This document shows, piece after piece, positions 34,250 through 41,749 of a stretch of DNA of 64,000 nt. The stretch comes from UBA9676 sp035532275. GTDB taxonomy: Bacteria > Actinomycetota > Actinomycetes > Streptosporangiales > Streptosporangiaceae. The translations under genes were made by a program, and so were the position numbers. Numbering within the stretch: the first letter of the stretch is position 1; every line of letters begins with the position of its first letter. The notes under the pieces are model-generated. The model saw nothing but the letters and a program-made list of their open reading frames with translations, was not told where the DNA came from and did not search any database. The stretch is from the NCBI GenBank assembly GCA_035532275.1, contig DATKRG010000164.1, positions 26,371 through 90,370 on the forward strand, written 5' to 3'.

Positions 34250-34513
34250 ATGGATGTAGCCGTCACTGAATTGCGGGCGCACCTGAGCGAGTGGCTCGAA
34301 CGAGCACGCGGAGGTGACGAGGTGGTTATCACCGACCGCGGGGTCCCCGTCGCCAGATTGCTCGGCCTGACGACCACGGCCACACTCGAGCGGCTGGCAG
34401 CCGACGGGGTGATCGGGCGGCCCGCCGCGGCCCAGCGTCCCCGTGCATCCGGGCGTGCCCGGCCGCGCCCGCGCCGGCCGCTGGCCGACATCGTCAGCGA
34501 GCAGCGGCGCTGA
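34250..34513 (+). CDS. Type II antitoxin, Phd/YefM family
   Basis: The 87-residue antitoxin begins MDVAVTELRAHLSEWLERA, then GGDEVVITDRGVPVARLL, the standard Phd/YefM DNA-binding fold. Its C-terminal half is very Arg/Pro/Ala-rich and would wrap the toxin. It would repress its own promoter. The stop lies 3 nt before the toxin ATG. Start chosen from the leaderless promoter. Confidence 0.88.
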   Translation: MDVAVTELRAHLSEWLERARGGDEVVITDRGVPVARLLGLTTTATLERLAADGVIGRPAAAQRPRASGRARPRPRRPLADIVSEQRR

Positions 34514-34516
34514 GGG

Positions 34517-34951
34517 ATGTCGCTCGTCTACTTCGACTCCAGCGCCTTTGTGAAGCTGCTGGCCGAGGAGGCAGGCAGCGGCTTGGCGGCGGAGCTGTGG
34601 GATGCCTGTGATGCCGCGGTCGCGAGCCGTCTGGCCTATCCCGAGGTGTGTGCCGCGCTCGCCGCGGCTGCTCGCAACCACGACCTCGGCGAGCACGATC
34701 TCGACGCGGCCGAGCACGCCTGGGCCAGCTACTGGGCTGCCACCCGTCCCGTCGAGCTCACCCCGGCTGTGGAGCAGCACGCCGGTCAGCTGGCCCGGCT
34801 GCACGCACTCAGAGGCGCGGACGCCGTCCACCTGGCCAGCGCACTGGCCATCGGCGATCCCGGCCTTGTGGTCGCAGTCTGGGACCGGCGTCTGCATACC
34901 GGAGCACAACAAGCCGGCCTCCGTGTTGCCCCAGCACAACTCGACGGGTAA
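34517..34951 (+). CDS. vapC: Type II toxin, PIN-domain ribonuclease (VapC)
   Basis: The 144-residue PIN protein keeps the expected acidic residues: Asp7 in VYFDSSAFVKLL, Glu43 in YPEVCAAL, Asp102 in GADAVHLASAL and Asp123 in WDRRLH. It should be an active Mg-dependent RNase when freed from its antitoxin. It is encoded 3 nt downstream of the antitoxin gene. The pair sits between two 16-bp direct repeats. Confidence 0.9.
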   Translation: MSLVYFDSSAFVKLLAEEAGSGLAAELWDACDAAVASRLAYPEVCAALAAAARNHDLGEHDLDAAEHAWASYWAATRPVELTPAVEQHAGQLARLHALRGADAVHLASALAIGDPGLVVAVWDRRLHTGAQQAGLRVAPAQLDG

Positions 34952-35008
34952 GGCAGCTTCGCCGTCACCGGTCGTGTGGCCGATGCGGGTTCCGCTAAAG
35001 AACCCGAT

Positions 35009-35024
35009 CCGCCGTTCGGCGCGG
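35009..35024 (+). repeat. 16-bp direct repeat, right copy flanking vapBC
   Basis: Identical to 34087-34102, 922 bp apart start to start. Confidence 0.5.
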
Positions 35025-35147
35025 CCTTGGCTGTAAGGCGCCTCGGCCGTACAGCGGTTCAGATCGACCGTTACGGCGTTTCAAAGTGAGATCGCGAAGG
35101 CGGGCTTGCGGGGCCTGCACGGCCGATGTGGTCCATGTGACAGCGTT

Positions 35148-35450
35148 TCAGCCAGCGGCGGCTTTGATCTGGGAGGCTTTGATCTGAGCCTGGGCCAGCG
35201 GCTTGCCGCCCGCCGTGAGCTCGCCGGCCAGCCCGGCAGCCAGGGCCTGGCGGATGAGGTCTGCGCCGCCCATCACATGCACCTGCTTGCCGCCGGCTGC
35301 AGCCTTGGCCTGATCGATCGCCTCCACGAGGCTCCCGGTGAAGACGAAGCCGTCGCCCGGCGGCTGCTCTGCGGGGCGGTGGGTGACCACGAAGAACGGG
35401 CTGCCCCAGGGGTTCTTGCCGCCCCAGTGCCCGGCAGCCTCACCTGGCAT
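35148..35450 (-). pseudogene. Fragment of a dihydrofolate-reductase/RibD-like protein
   Basis: The minus-strand frame reads GGKNPWGSPFFVVTHRPAEQ, then a VEAIDQAKAAAGGKQVHVMG segment and ADLIRQALAAGLAGEL. This is the middle and C-terminal part of the RibD_C/DHFR-like family. The N-terminal nucleotide fold is absent, and the expected final strands (such as LVPVLLGGG) are replaced by a short repeat-coded tail. At 35160-35189 a 15-bp unit beginning GGCTTTGATCTG is duplicated in tandem at the broken end. No function expected. Confidence 0.7.
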
Positions 35451-35598
35451 TCCAGCATCGCATCGCCGTGACGAGGACGTGGCGAACCTGGGTGATCCAC
35501 CCTGGCGCAGACGAACTTCCGGGTGGCGTGCTGGGAGTGGGATGACCTGGTCCCATTCCCGCCAGACAACGCCGGGGAGCAGCCGGATAGTTGCGGTC

Positions 35599-36645
35599 AT
35601 GGAAACCGCACAGCCGGCCGTCAGCCCGGCAGCACCGGCTGGCAGCAGCTCGCTCGGGGTTACCGCCGCACCGTTCATCCGCTCGGGAACCGCCGCCGTC
35701 ATCGACCTGGCCAGGCGTGCCGATCGGCTCGGGTACGGCTCGTTGTGGGTCGCTGAGGTGACCGGCGTCGAGGCGTTCTGCGTGCTCGGCGCGGTGTGCC
35801 GGACCGCGCCCAGTGTGGGGCTGGGCACCGGTGTGGTTCCCATGCAGGTCCGCACGCCGCCGTTGCTGGCCATGGCGGCGGCCTCGTTGCAGGCGCTGGC
35901 TCCCGGCAGGGAAGTCCTGCTCGGCGTCGGAGTCTCCTCGCCGGTGGTCGCCACCCACTGGCACGGCGCCGGCTACCCAGCCAAGCCGCTGGCCTGCATG
36001 CGCGAGTTCATCGCTCTCCTTCGCGAGTGCCTGTCCGGCAACACGGTCACTTTCGCTGGTGACTACTACCAGGTGCGCAAGTTCCGCCTCGGCGTCGAGC
36101 CCGGCGATCGCAAGCCCAAGATTGTCCTCGGCGCCCTCGGTGAAGGAATGCTCCGCCTCGCGGGCGCCGAGGCCGACGGGGTGCTGCTCAACTACCTCCC
36201 GGCCAGCCACGTGCCCTGGTGCGTAGAGCAGGTCCGGTGCGGCGGGAACGCGAGGACCTGCGCCAGCATCCACGTCGGCGTCGGCGACCGGGCTGCCGCC
36301 GCACCCCAGGCCCGCTACGACCTGTTCTCCTACGCCGTCGTCGATGCCTGCGCGCGCAGCTTCACCAGGGCCGGCTTCGGCGACGCCGTGCAGGCCATCC
36401 GGGCCGCTCACGTGGCCGGCGACCGGGCCGGCGCCCTTGCTGCCGTGCCTGACGAGATGGCCGGCGCCATCAACGTGGCCGGCGACCAGGCACTTGTCCG
36501 CGACACGATCAGCGCATACCGGCGCGCCGGCGTTGACGTCCCCATAGTCTTCCCCCTCACCTGGGGATCTGCGAGCCAGGACGCGCTGGAATCGACGCTT
36601 CGGGCCGCGATAGCGCCGCCGGCACCCGCAGCGAATGAGGCCTAA
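35599..36645 (+). CDS. LLM-class flavin/F420-dependent oxidoreductase
   Basis: A 348-residue luciferase-like monooxygenase-family protein with DLARRADRLGYGSLWVAEV, LGTGVVPMQVRTPPLLAMAA and LLGVGVSSPVVATHWHGAGY. The REFIALLRECLSGNTVTFAGDYY segment of F420-type members is also present. It likely reduces or oxygenates a small molecule using F420H2 or FMN; the substrate is unknown. ATG at 35599 is chosen because GATAGT lies 7 nt upstream and the upstream codons are not family-like. Confidence 0.85.
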   Translation: METAQPAVSPAAPAGSSSLGVTAAPFIRSGTAAVIDLARRADRLGYGSLWVAEVTGVEAFCVLGAVCRTAPSVGLGTGVVPMQVRTPPLLAMAAASLQALAPGREVLLGVGVSSPVVATHWHGAGYPAKPLACMREFIALLRECLSGNTVTFAGDYYQVRKFRLGVEPGDRKPKIVLGALGEGMLRLAGAEADGVLLNYLPASHVPWCVEQVRCGGNARTCASIHVGVGDRAAAAPQARYDLFSYAVVDACARSFTRAGFGDAVQAIRAAHVAGDRAGALAAVPDEMAGAINVAGDQALVRDTISAYRRAGVDVPIVFPLTWGSASQDALESTLRAAIAPPAPAANEA

Positions 36646-37156
36646 CCTGGACCGGCCGCCCAGCCCGCCACGCAGCCCCGCCGCAGACGCCGTTGATGAA
36701 GCTAACCCCTGGCCTGCTTCGCTGATGCTGCCCTGCCCCAGTCAGGCCCGGGCAAGGGACGGCGCTCCGGTGCGCGGCCTTCCGCTCCGCCCCGTGACCG
36801 GCTCCGAGATCCCAGCCGCTCGCGAGCCGGCGATACGTGCGGCCTGGTCCGGCCAGTTGCTGGCCGCGCGACCACGCAGATAAGGGTGATCCGTGCGGCT
36901 TACCGCCCGAGTTGCCCGGCGCTTGTCCATGGCCGTGAGCAACTTGGCGGTTGACACGGGCTGTGTCCTGGCTGCTGCTCGCGAGGCGCTTCCTGTTGGT
37001 CTTCAGGGGCAGGAAGCGCCTTACTGGCTTACGGTCTGGGCGGTCCCGGTCACCACGGCTGGGATGCACTGCGCGGTTGCTGCCACTGCCGGGCTACATC
37101 TCGGGCAAAGCTCGTGCTTATGCTTGGCGCGTTCCCTGGCCGAGGTGGAGGTTCCT
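36646..37156. other. Intergenic region with a strong hairpin, no recognisable gene
   Basis: The 511-bp stretch between the LLM gene and the anchored protein has only short, family-less frames. It contains the second copy of AGATANGGGTGATCCG (36878-36893) and a perfect 12-bp inverted repeat at 36984-37021. The open frame continuing upstream of the next gene into this region lacks a ribosome site and family-like sequence. Confidence 0.4.
36984..37021. repeat. 12-bp perfect inverted repeat
   Basis: AGGCGCTTCCTG (36984-36995) and CAGGAAGCGCCT (37010-37021) flank 14 nt. It may be a terminator of the LLM gene, a structured leader of the next gene, or an old element end. Confidence 0.45.
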
Positions 37157-38458
37157 GTGCCGGCGCAGCAAGAACCCGACACGGCACGCTCACCGGGTGC
37201 ACTGCCTGGCGGTCCGGCGGGTGAACCGGGGCGTCAGTCTGCCAGGCGGCGGTGGCCTTGGGTCGTGCTTGCGGCCGGCCTGGCTTGCGCCGCCGGGGTG
37301 ATAGTCGCGGTCGTGGCGAGCCGCTACCGGCCGGTCGGGTACGGCAGCCTCAGTTCCGGCAGTGAAGCGTTCCCCGGGCTGCCCGCAGGCAGGGGGATCC
37401 ACCCGGTCAACAACCTCGGCGGTTTCCACGAGGACATCTACATCCCGCCGCAGCGTGGCACGTTCTCGCTGTTCGCCGATATCGCGAACACCGGGACCCA
37501 CCCGGTGACGATCGTCTCCGCATCACTGGGCCAGATCTCGCCGTTCTTCTTGTCCGCCCTGGTCCGCTACTCCATGGCCGGGATGGGCGGCTCGGACCAG
37601 ATCCCGCCGCCGGTGTCACGGGTGCTGCACGACGTGGTCCTGCGGCCAGGCCAGCAGATGTTCCTCGGCTTTCCCGTGCACATGTGGCCGTGCACAACCA
37701 GCCAGGGCTGGGAGGGCATCTCCAGCTTCTACGTGAGGGTCAGGTACCTGGTCTTCACCCACACTGTGGCCGTGCCCTGGGGAATGCGTGGCGACAGCCT
37801 GCTCGTGCGTTCGCCTGGTGGGCGGCCCGGCCAGAAGGGGGTGGTCTGCGCCCCCGGGACCACGCGGGCGAACCTGCCGAAGGTGCCGGCGGAAAACCCC
37901 GGACCGCAACCCGTCGCGGGCACCATCATCCGCATCTACAAAGGCCACGACGTGGGCGAGCTACGCCTGATGCAGATGACCGGGCCAGACGCCGCCACGA
38001 ACCTCGGCAACTCGCTGCCGGCATGCTTTCTGCAGTATCCGCCCGGCCTGGCACGCCCGCCGGCCGACCGGGTGGTCAACTTCGATCTGAACTGGGCGGA
38101 TACCAACCTCGGCCAGCGCGGCACGGCTCCCGCCATCCGGGTCACGATCACCGGGCCGGACGGCGAGCCCATGGTCGCCGCGGTGCCGCAAGCGACGGCC
38201 GGCAACGGCATCGCCTGCAGGACGGTCCGGTCATTCCCCCTCGGGCAGCAGACCACCGGATGGCAGCTCGTCTACGGGCTGACGCTCCGCGTGCCACAAC
38301 TCGCCGCCCTGAACCACCTGCTCGTCACCGCCGACGGCCACACCATCACAGTGCCGCTGACTCCCGCCTGCGGCACCCCTCCACCAGCGCGGAGTGCTTC
38401 CCAGGCGACGAACTCGGCGGCCCCTGGACCGCCGGAACCCCGTACTCCGTCAACCTGA
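37157..38458 (+). CDS. Membrane-anchored extracellular protein of unknown function
   Basis: The 433-residue product has a short Pro/Arg-rich cytoplasmic N-terminus and one membrane helix (WVVLAAGLACAAGVIVAVVA). A large outside domain rich in beta-strands has scattered Cys (MWPCTTSQGW, GVVCAPG, PACFLQYP, GIACRTV, TPACGT), probably forming disulfides. The tail is Ser/Pro/Ala-rich. GTG at 37157 is chosen because GGAGG sits 5 nt upstream. Longer in-frame starts back to 36893 have no ribosome site. I do not recognise the family. Confidence 0.65.
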   Translation: MPAQQEPDTARSPGALPGGPAGEPGRQSARRRWPWVVLAAGLACAAGVIVAVVASRYRPVGYGSLSSGSEAFPGLPAGRGIHPVNNLGGFHEDIYIPPQRGTFSLFADIANTGTHPVTIVSASLGQISPFFLSALVRYSMAGMGGSDQIPPPVSRVLHDVVLRPGQQMFLGFPVHMWPCTTSQGWEGISSFYVRVRYLVFTHTVAVPWGMRGDSLLVRSPGGRPGQKGVVCAPGTTRANLPKVPAENPGPQPVAGTIIRIYKGHDVGELRLMQMTGPDAATNLGNSLPACFLQYPPGLARPPADRVVNFDLNWADTNLGQRGTAPAIRVTITGPDGEPMVAAVPQATAGNGIACRTVRSFPLGQQTTGWQLVYGLTLRVPQLAALNHLLVTADGHTITVPLTPACGTPPPARSASQATNSAAPGPPEPRTPST

Positions 38459-38548
38459 GGATCTGACAAGCGCCCGGGACCGCGGCGGCCGGCCCGATGT
38501 GGGCGGCGGCCTGTCCGGCGTCACGAGCCGGCAGCAGGAGCCCAACGG

Positions 38549-38799
38549 TCAATATGCGCACACCAGAAGGCGCGCCGCACTCGTCACCATCCCGCTCGCA
38601 CCCCGCACAGCCCGGGCCATCGACCGGCGTGCGAGCATCGGCCCGAGCAGGATGCTGCAGTCACCGCCAAGCACGATGGGAACCGGCCGCCGTCGAGCGC
38701 GGCACTCACGGAGGCGGCAAGGTCCAGGGCGACCGTCACGATCCCTTGCGGATTCAGGAGCCCTGTCGCCGGATCGCGGACATCACAGTAGGGCGGCAC
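38549..38799 (-). pseudogene. Remnant of an arginase/agmatinase-family gene
   Basis: The minus strand reads VPPYCDVRDPATGLLNPQG, then IVTVALDLAASVSAALDGG and RFP. A frameshift falls just before the metal-binding motif, which continues in another frame as IVLGGDCSILLGPMLA. Both ends are missing: the Asp-rich second metal motifs are absent. The fragment overlaps the end of the gene upstream at 38754-38799, so a deletion joined the two. No activity expected. Confidence 0.65.
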
Positions 38800-39290
38800 C
38801 TCACTCGACCAGTTCCGCTGGATGGGGCACCGGCGAAGGGGGCCATCTGCCTGGTTGCCTCCCGCACCTCAGCACCGAGGTCGAGGGGAGAGTGGCGGTT
38901 GTGCAACGGCCCGGTGCCGTCACTTAGGAGCACGCTGGCCATCGCGGCACCGCGGGCGGTGATCGGGAGCACATCCGTGAGGACGGTGAGCATCTCCCGC
39001 ACGTCGCGTTCGGCGGCGGCGATGCGATCACGGCACAGCGGGGCGCGGGGCGTGCGCGGTACTGATGCCCGGCGGCCCTGATCCAGGACGTGGTCCCAGC
39101 ACTGGGCCAGTTCTCGCCGTCCTGCTGGCGAGGCGAGCTCCTGGGCGCGGATGGCCAGGATCCGGCTGGTTCCTGCCGGGCGTCCCGCCGCGAGCTGGCA
39201 GTCCAGGGACGGTGCCTGCACGCGGGCCAGCAAGCGATGCCATCGCCGGTTGTCATGAAAGTCGGATCGAAGCAGCTGATCTGTGGTCAT
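38754..39290 (-). CDS. Conserved hypothetical protein
   Basis: A 178-residue, mostly helical protein: DNRRWHRLLARVQAPSLDCQ, RILAIRAQELASPAGRR, RAPLCRDRIAAAERDVREML, then LSDGTGPLHNR. It resembles an unnamed actinobacterial family I have seen before. The last 16 or so codons overlap the arginase remnant and are probably not original. ATG at 39290 is chosen, with AGGATGGGG upstream. It is divergent from the GlxA-type regulator. Confidence 0.6.
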   Translation of the reverse strand: MTTDQLLRSDFHDNRRWHRLLARVQAPSLDCQLAAGRPAGTSRILAIRAQELASPAGRRELAQCWDHVLDQGRRASVPRTPRAPLCRDRIAAAERDVREMLTVLTDVLPITARGAAMASVLLSDGTGPLHNRHSPLDLGAEVREATRQMAPFAGAPSSGTGRVRCRPTVMSAIRRQGS

Positions 39291-39342
39291 GTCCCCATCC
39301 TGTGCCTCGACACGTGCTGGTATAAGTGGCAGGATCGACAAC

Positions 39343-40386
39343 ATGCGCAACTATCCAGACAGGCTGGGCGGTGCCCGGCGGAACGCTGGAAGCGCACCAG
39401 GCCAGGCCATGGGGCCGGAGCGTGACGCTCATGCCGTCGCCATCGTTGTCTGCGACGGGGTCACTGTGTTCGAGCTCGGGGTCGCCTGCGACATCTTCGG
39501 TGGCGAGTGGGCGGCGATGTTCGGCGTTCCCTGGTACCGCTCCTTCGTGTGCGGCATCACCCCCGGGCCGGTGACAACTGACAGCGGATTCCAGATTCTG
39601 CCCGCTCACGGACTCGAGCGAATCCGCAGTGCGGGCACGGTGATCGTGCTGCCGACCGTCTCCTTCACGCAGGTCCCGGCGGAAATGCTCGACGCCCTGC
39701 GGCAGGCTCACGACCGGGGGAGCCGCATCGTCTCCCTGTGCACCGGCGCCTTCGCCCTGGCAGGCGCAGGGCTGCTTGACGGCCGCTGTGCCACCACGCA
39801 CTGGACAGAATGCGGCGAGCTCGCACGCCGGCATCCGGAGGTGACGGTCGACCCCGGGGTCCTGTTCGTCGATGAGGGCGACATCCTGACCTCAGCCGGG
39901 AGCGCCGCCAGCATCGATCTGTGCCTGCACGTGGTCCGCCAGGACCATGGCACCGAGATCGCCACCCAGCTCGCCCGCCAGCTCGTGGTCCCGCCCCAGC
40001 GCGACGGAGGCCAGGCCCAGTACATCGACGCGCCGATGCCCGAGCTCGACAGCTCCAGCCTGTTCGCCGACACCGCCTGCTGGCTCCAGGAGCATCTGGA
40101 CGAACCGATGACAGTCGAAGACCTGGCCGCTCGCTCCGCCATGAGCCCCCGGACGTTCGCCCGCCGGTTCCTGGCCAGCACCGGCACGACCCCCTACCAG
40201 TGGCTGGTACGCCAGCGCATCCAGCTCGCCCAGCGACTCCTCGAGACAAGCGACCTGCCGATAGATTCAGTCGCGGAGAAAAGCGGCTTCTCCACGGCAG
40301 CCAACCTGCGCAAGCACTTCAGCCGGGCCGTGCACACCAGCCCCCACGCCTACCGGCGCACCTTCCAGGCCCGGCGCGCCAGCTGA
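39343..40386 (+). CDS. GlxA family transcriptional regulator (DJ-1/PfpI plus AraC)
   Basis: The 347-residue regulator has an N-terminal DJ-1/PfpI domain (about residues 28-200), with VAIVVCDGVTVFELGVACDI and a nucleophile-like Cys in SLCTGAFALAGAGLLDG. A C-terminal AraC domain (about 250-345) carries LAARSAMSPRTFARRF and AEKSGFSTAANLRKHFSRAV. Family members respond to small metabolites. It is divergent from the 178-residue hypothetical gene, a likely target. ATG at 39343 has AGGA 8 nt upstream. Confidence 0.88.
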   Translation: MRNYPDRLGGARRNAGSAPGQAMGPERDAHAVAIVVCDGVTVFELGVACDIFGGEWAAMFGVPWYRSFVCGITPGPVTTDSGFQILPAHGLERIRSAGTVIVLPTVSFTQVPAEMLDALRQAHDRGSRIVSLCTGAFALAGAGLLDGRCATTHWTECGELARRHPEVTVDPGVLFVDEGDILTSAGSAASIDLCLHVVRQDHGTEIATQLARQLVVPPQRDGGQAQYIDAPMPELDSSSLFADTACWLQEHLDEPMTVEDLAARSAMSPRTFARRFLASTGTTPYQWLVRQRIQLAQRLLETSDLPIDSVAEKSGFSTAANLRKHFSRAVHTSPHAYRRTFQARRAS

Positions 40387-40579
40387 GAGCAGAAGGCGCA
40401 GGCCACCGGCCACGGATCACAACCTAGGCGGGATGGCACCTGCGAACTCTGGTTCATACGGCTCCCTGGCCATCCCTCCCTCGGGCGCTTCGCCATGTTT
40501 CCAGAACCGGACGATCTGCACGCCGCCGCGCAGGCAACGCCCGGCCACGAACCGCATACGTATTCGGCAGGGAGCCAGT

Positions 40580-40861
40580 TCACGGCGCAGTGATCGGCAG
40601 GTGCCCGGCGAGCTGCAGGTACTCCGAGAAGAAGGTGGCGGCGGACTGGGGGTCCATCACCGAGACCAGCGCGTCCGGCTTGGCTGCGATGATCTTGGCG
40701 ATCTCGGTCCGGTAGGACCTCTGGCCCGGCGCCAGGATCACGTCAGCGACGAGCTTGTGCTGGAGCGCGGCCATCTTGGTGCGCAGCGGGGGCACCGACG
40801 TCTGCGCGCCGAGGTCGCTGGTGAACACCGCGGCCGGGCGCTGGAAATGCGTCGCGGCCCA
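40580..40861 (-). pseudogene. Fragment of a type 1 periplasmic (branched-chain amino acid-like) binding protein
   Basis: About 93 codons read FQRPAAVFTSDLGAQTSVPP, then VADVILAPGQRSYRTEIAKI, AAKPDALVSVMDPQSAATFF and SEYLQLAGHLP. This is an internal segment of a Peripla_BP_6/LivK-like protein. A stop lies in frame upstream (40862-40864), and the signal peptide and both lobes' ends are missing. There are no transporter genes nearby. It is a decayed remnant. Confidence 0.65.
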
Positions 40862-40967
40862 CTAGGATGAGCCACTTAAATCCGTCAAGGGCTCCCCGTC
40901 TGCTCAGGTGAGGGTGTGCCGGGCAGCGGTCAGCGCAGCAGGTACTGGCGGGATGGACCGGGGATCG

Positions 40968-41723
40968 CTACAGCGCGTCCGGCCGCAGCAGGGCATCGGA
41001 CCCGCCATCGGCGAACAGCACCGATCCGTGGATGTACCCGGCGGCCGGCCCGAGCAGGAAGCCGACCACGCCGGCGATCTCGCCGGGCGTGGCCCGGCGG
41101 CGCAGCGGCACGGGCAGCGCCTCGGTGAGCGGGCCGAGCACGGGGTCGTCCAGCGACCCCCGCAGCAAGGCAGTCTCGACCGGGCCTGGCGCGACGGCAT
41201 TCAGGCGCACCCCCCGCTCGCCCCATGATCCCGCCCGGCGCCGCACGGCACGGATCAGCGCCAGCTTGCCCGTCGCGTAGGCCGTCGCCCCGTCGAGCCC
41301 GGCGGCGGCCTGGGCAGCGGCGTCCGCGGCACCGGCCAGCAGCGCATCGACAAGCCGCAGGTCCGGCGGGACGAACCCGGCCGAGTTCGAGGCGATGACC
41401 ACCGCGCTGGGACGTGCGCCCGCCGCCAGGGCAGGCAGCATCGCGTCAAGCAGTTCCACGGCGCCGAAGTAGTTCACCGCCACGACGAGCTCCGCCGGGC
41501 GGACGTGCGGCCCGACTCCCGCGCAGCACACCAGGCCGTCGAGGTGGCCGCCGCAGGCGCTCGCCAGGCGGGCGGCGGCCGCGGCACGGCCCGCTGCCGC
41601 CGACAGATCGGCGACCACCTCGGCGGCGCGCAGGTCGACACCGATCACCCGGCACCCGGCCGCCTCAAGCTGGCGGCGCACGGCCGCGCCGATCCCCGAC
41701 GCCGAGCCCGTGACCGCCACCAC
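40968..41723 (-). CDS. Short-chain dehydrogenase/reductase
   Basis: A 251-residue classical SDR: cofactor motif VAVTGSASGIGAAV at the very N-terminus, LVCCAGVG, Ser in IASNSAGFV, YATGK catalytic Tyr/Lys, and VRLNAVAPGPVETALL. The pattern resembles 3-alpha-hydroxysteroid dehydrogenase-like enzymes. GTG at 41723 is taken because it opens directly into the Rossmann motif, 27 bp after the stop of the flavin oxidoreductase gene. The pair forms an operon, possibly for cyclic or steroid-like substrates. Confidence 0.83.
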   Translation of the reverse strand: MVAVTGSASGIGAAVRRQLEAAGCRVIGVDLRAAEVVADLSAAAGRAAAAARLASACGGHLDGLVCCAGVGPHVRPAELVVAVNYFGAVELLDAMLPALAAGARPSAVVIASNSAGFVPPDLRLVDALLAGAADAAAQAAAGLDGATAYATGKLALIRAVRRRAGSWGERGVRLNAVAPGPVETALLRGSLDDPVLGPLTEALPVPLRRRATPGEIAGVVGFLLGPAAGYIHGSVLFADGGSDALLRPDAL

Positions 41724-41749
41724 ACGCGCCGTGGCCGGCGCCGCCGCGC

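Noticed and set aside
34010..34939. 309-residue minus-strand frame over vapBC
   Set aside because: It is antisense to two well-supported genes and has no domain pattern.
35600..36411. Minus-strand frame opposite the LLM oxidoreductase
   Set aside because: Only the part beyond 35450 towards 35148 has family similarity; the rest is shadow.
36893..37156. N-terminal extension of the anchored protein
   Set aside because: The extension lacks a ribosome site and would place about 88 unrelated residues before the anchor. GGAGG plus GTG at 37157 is better.
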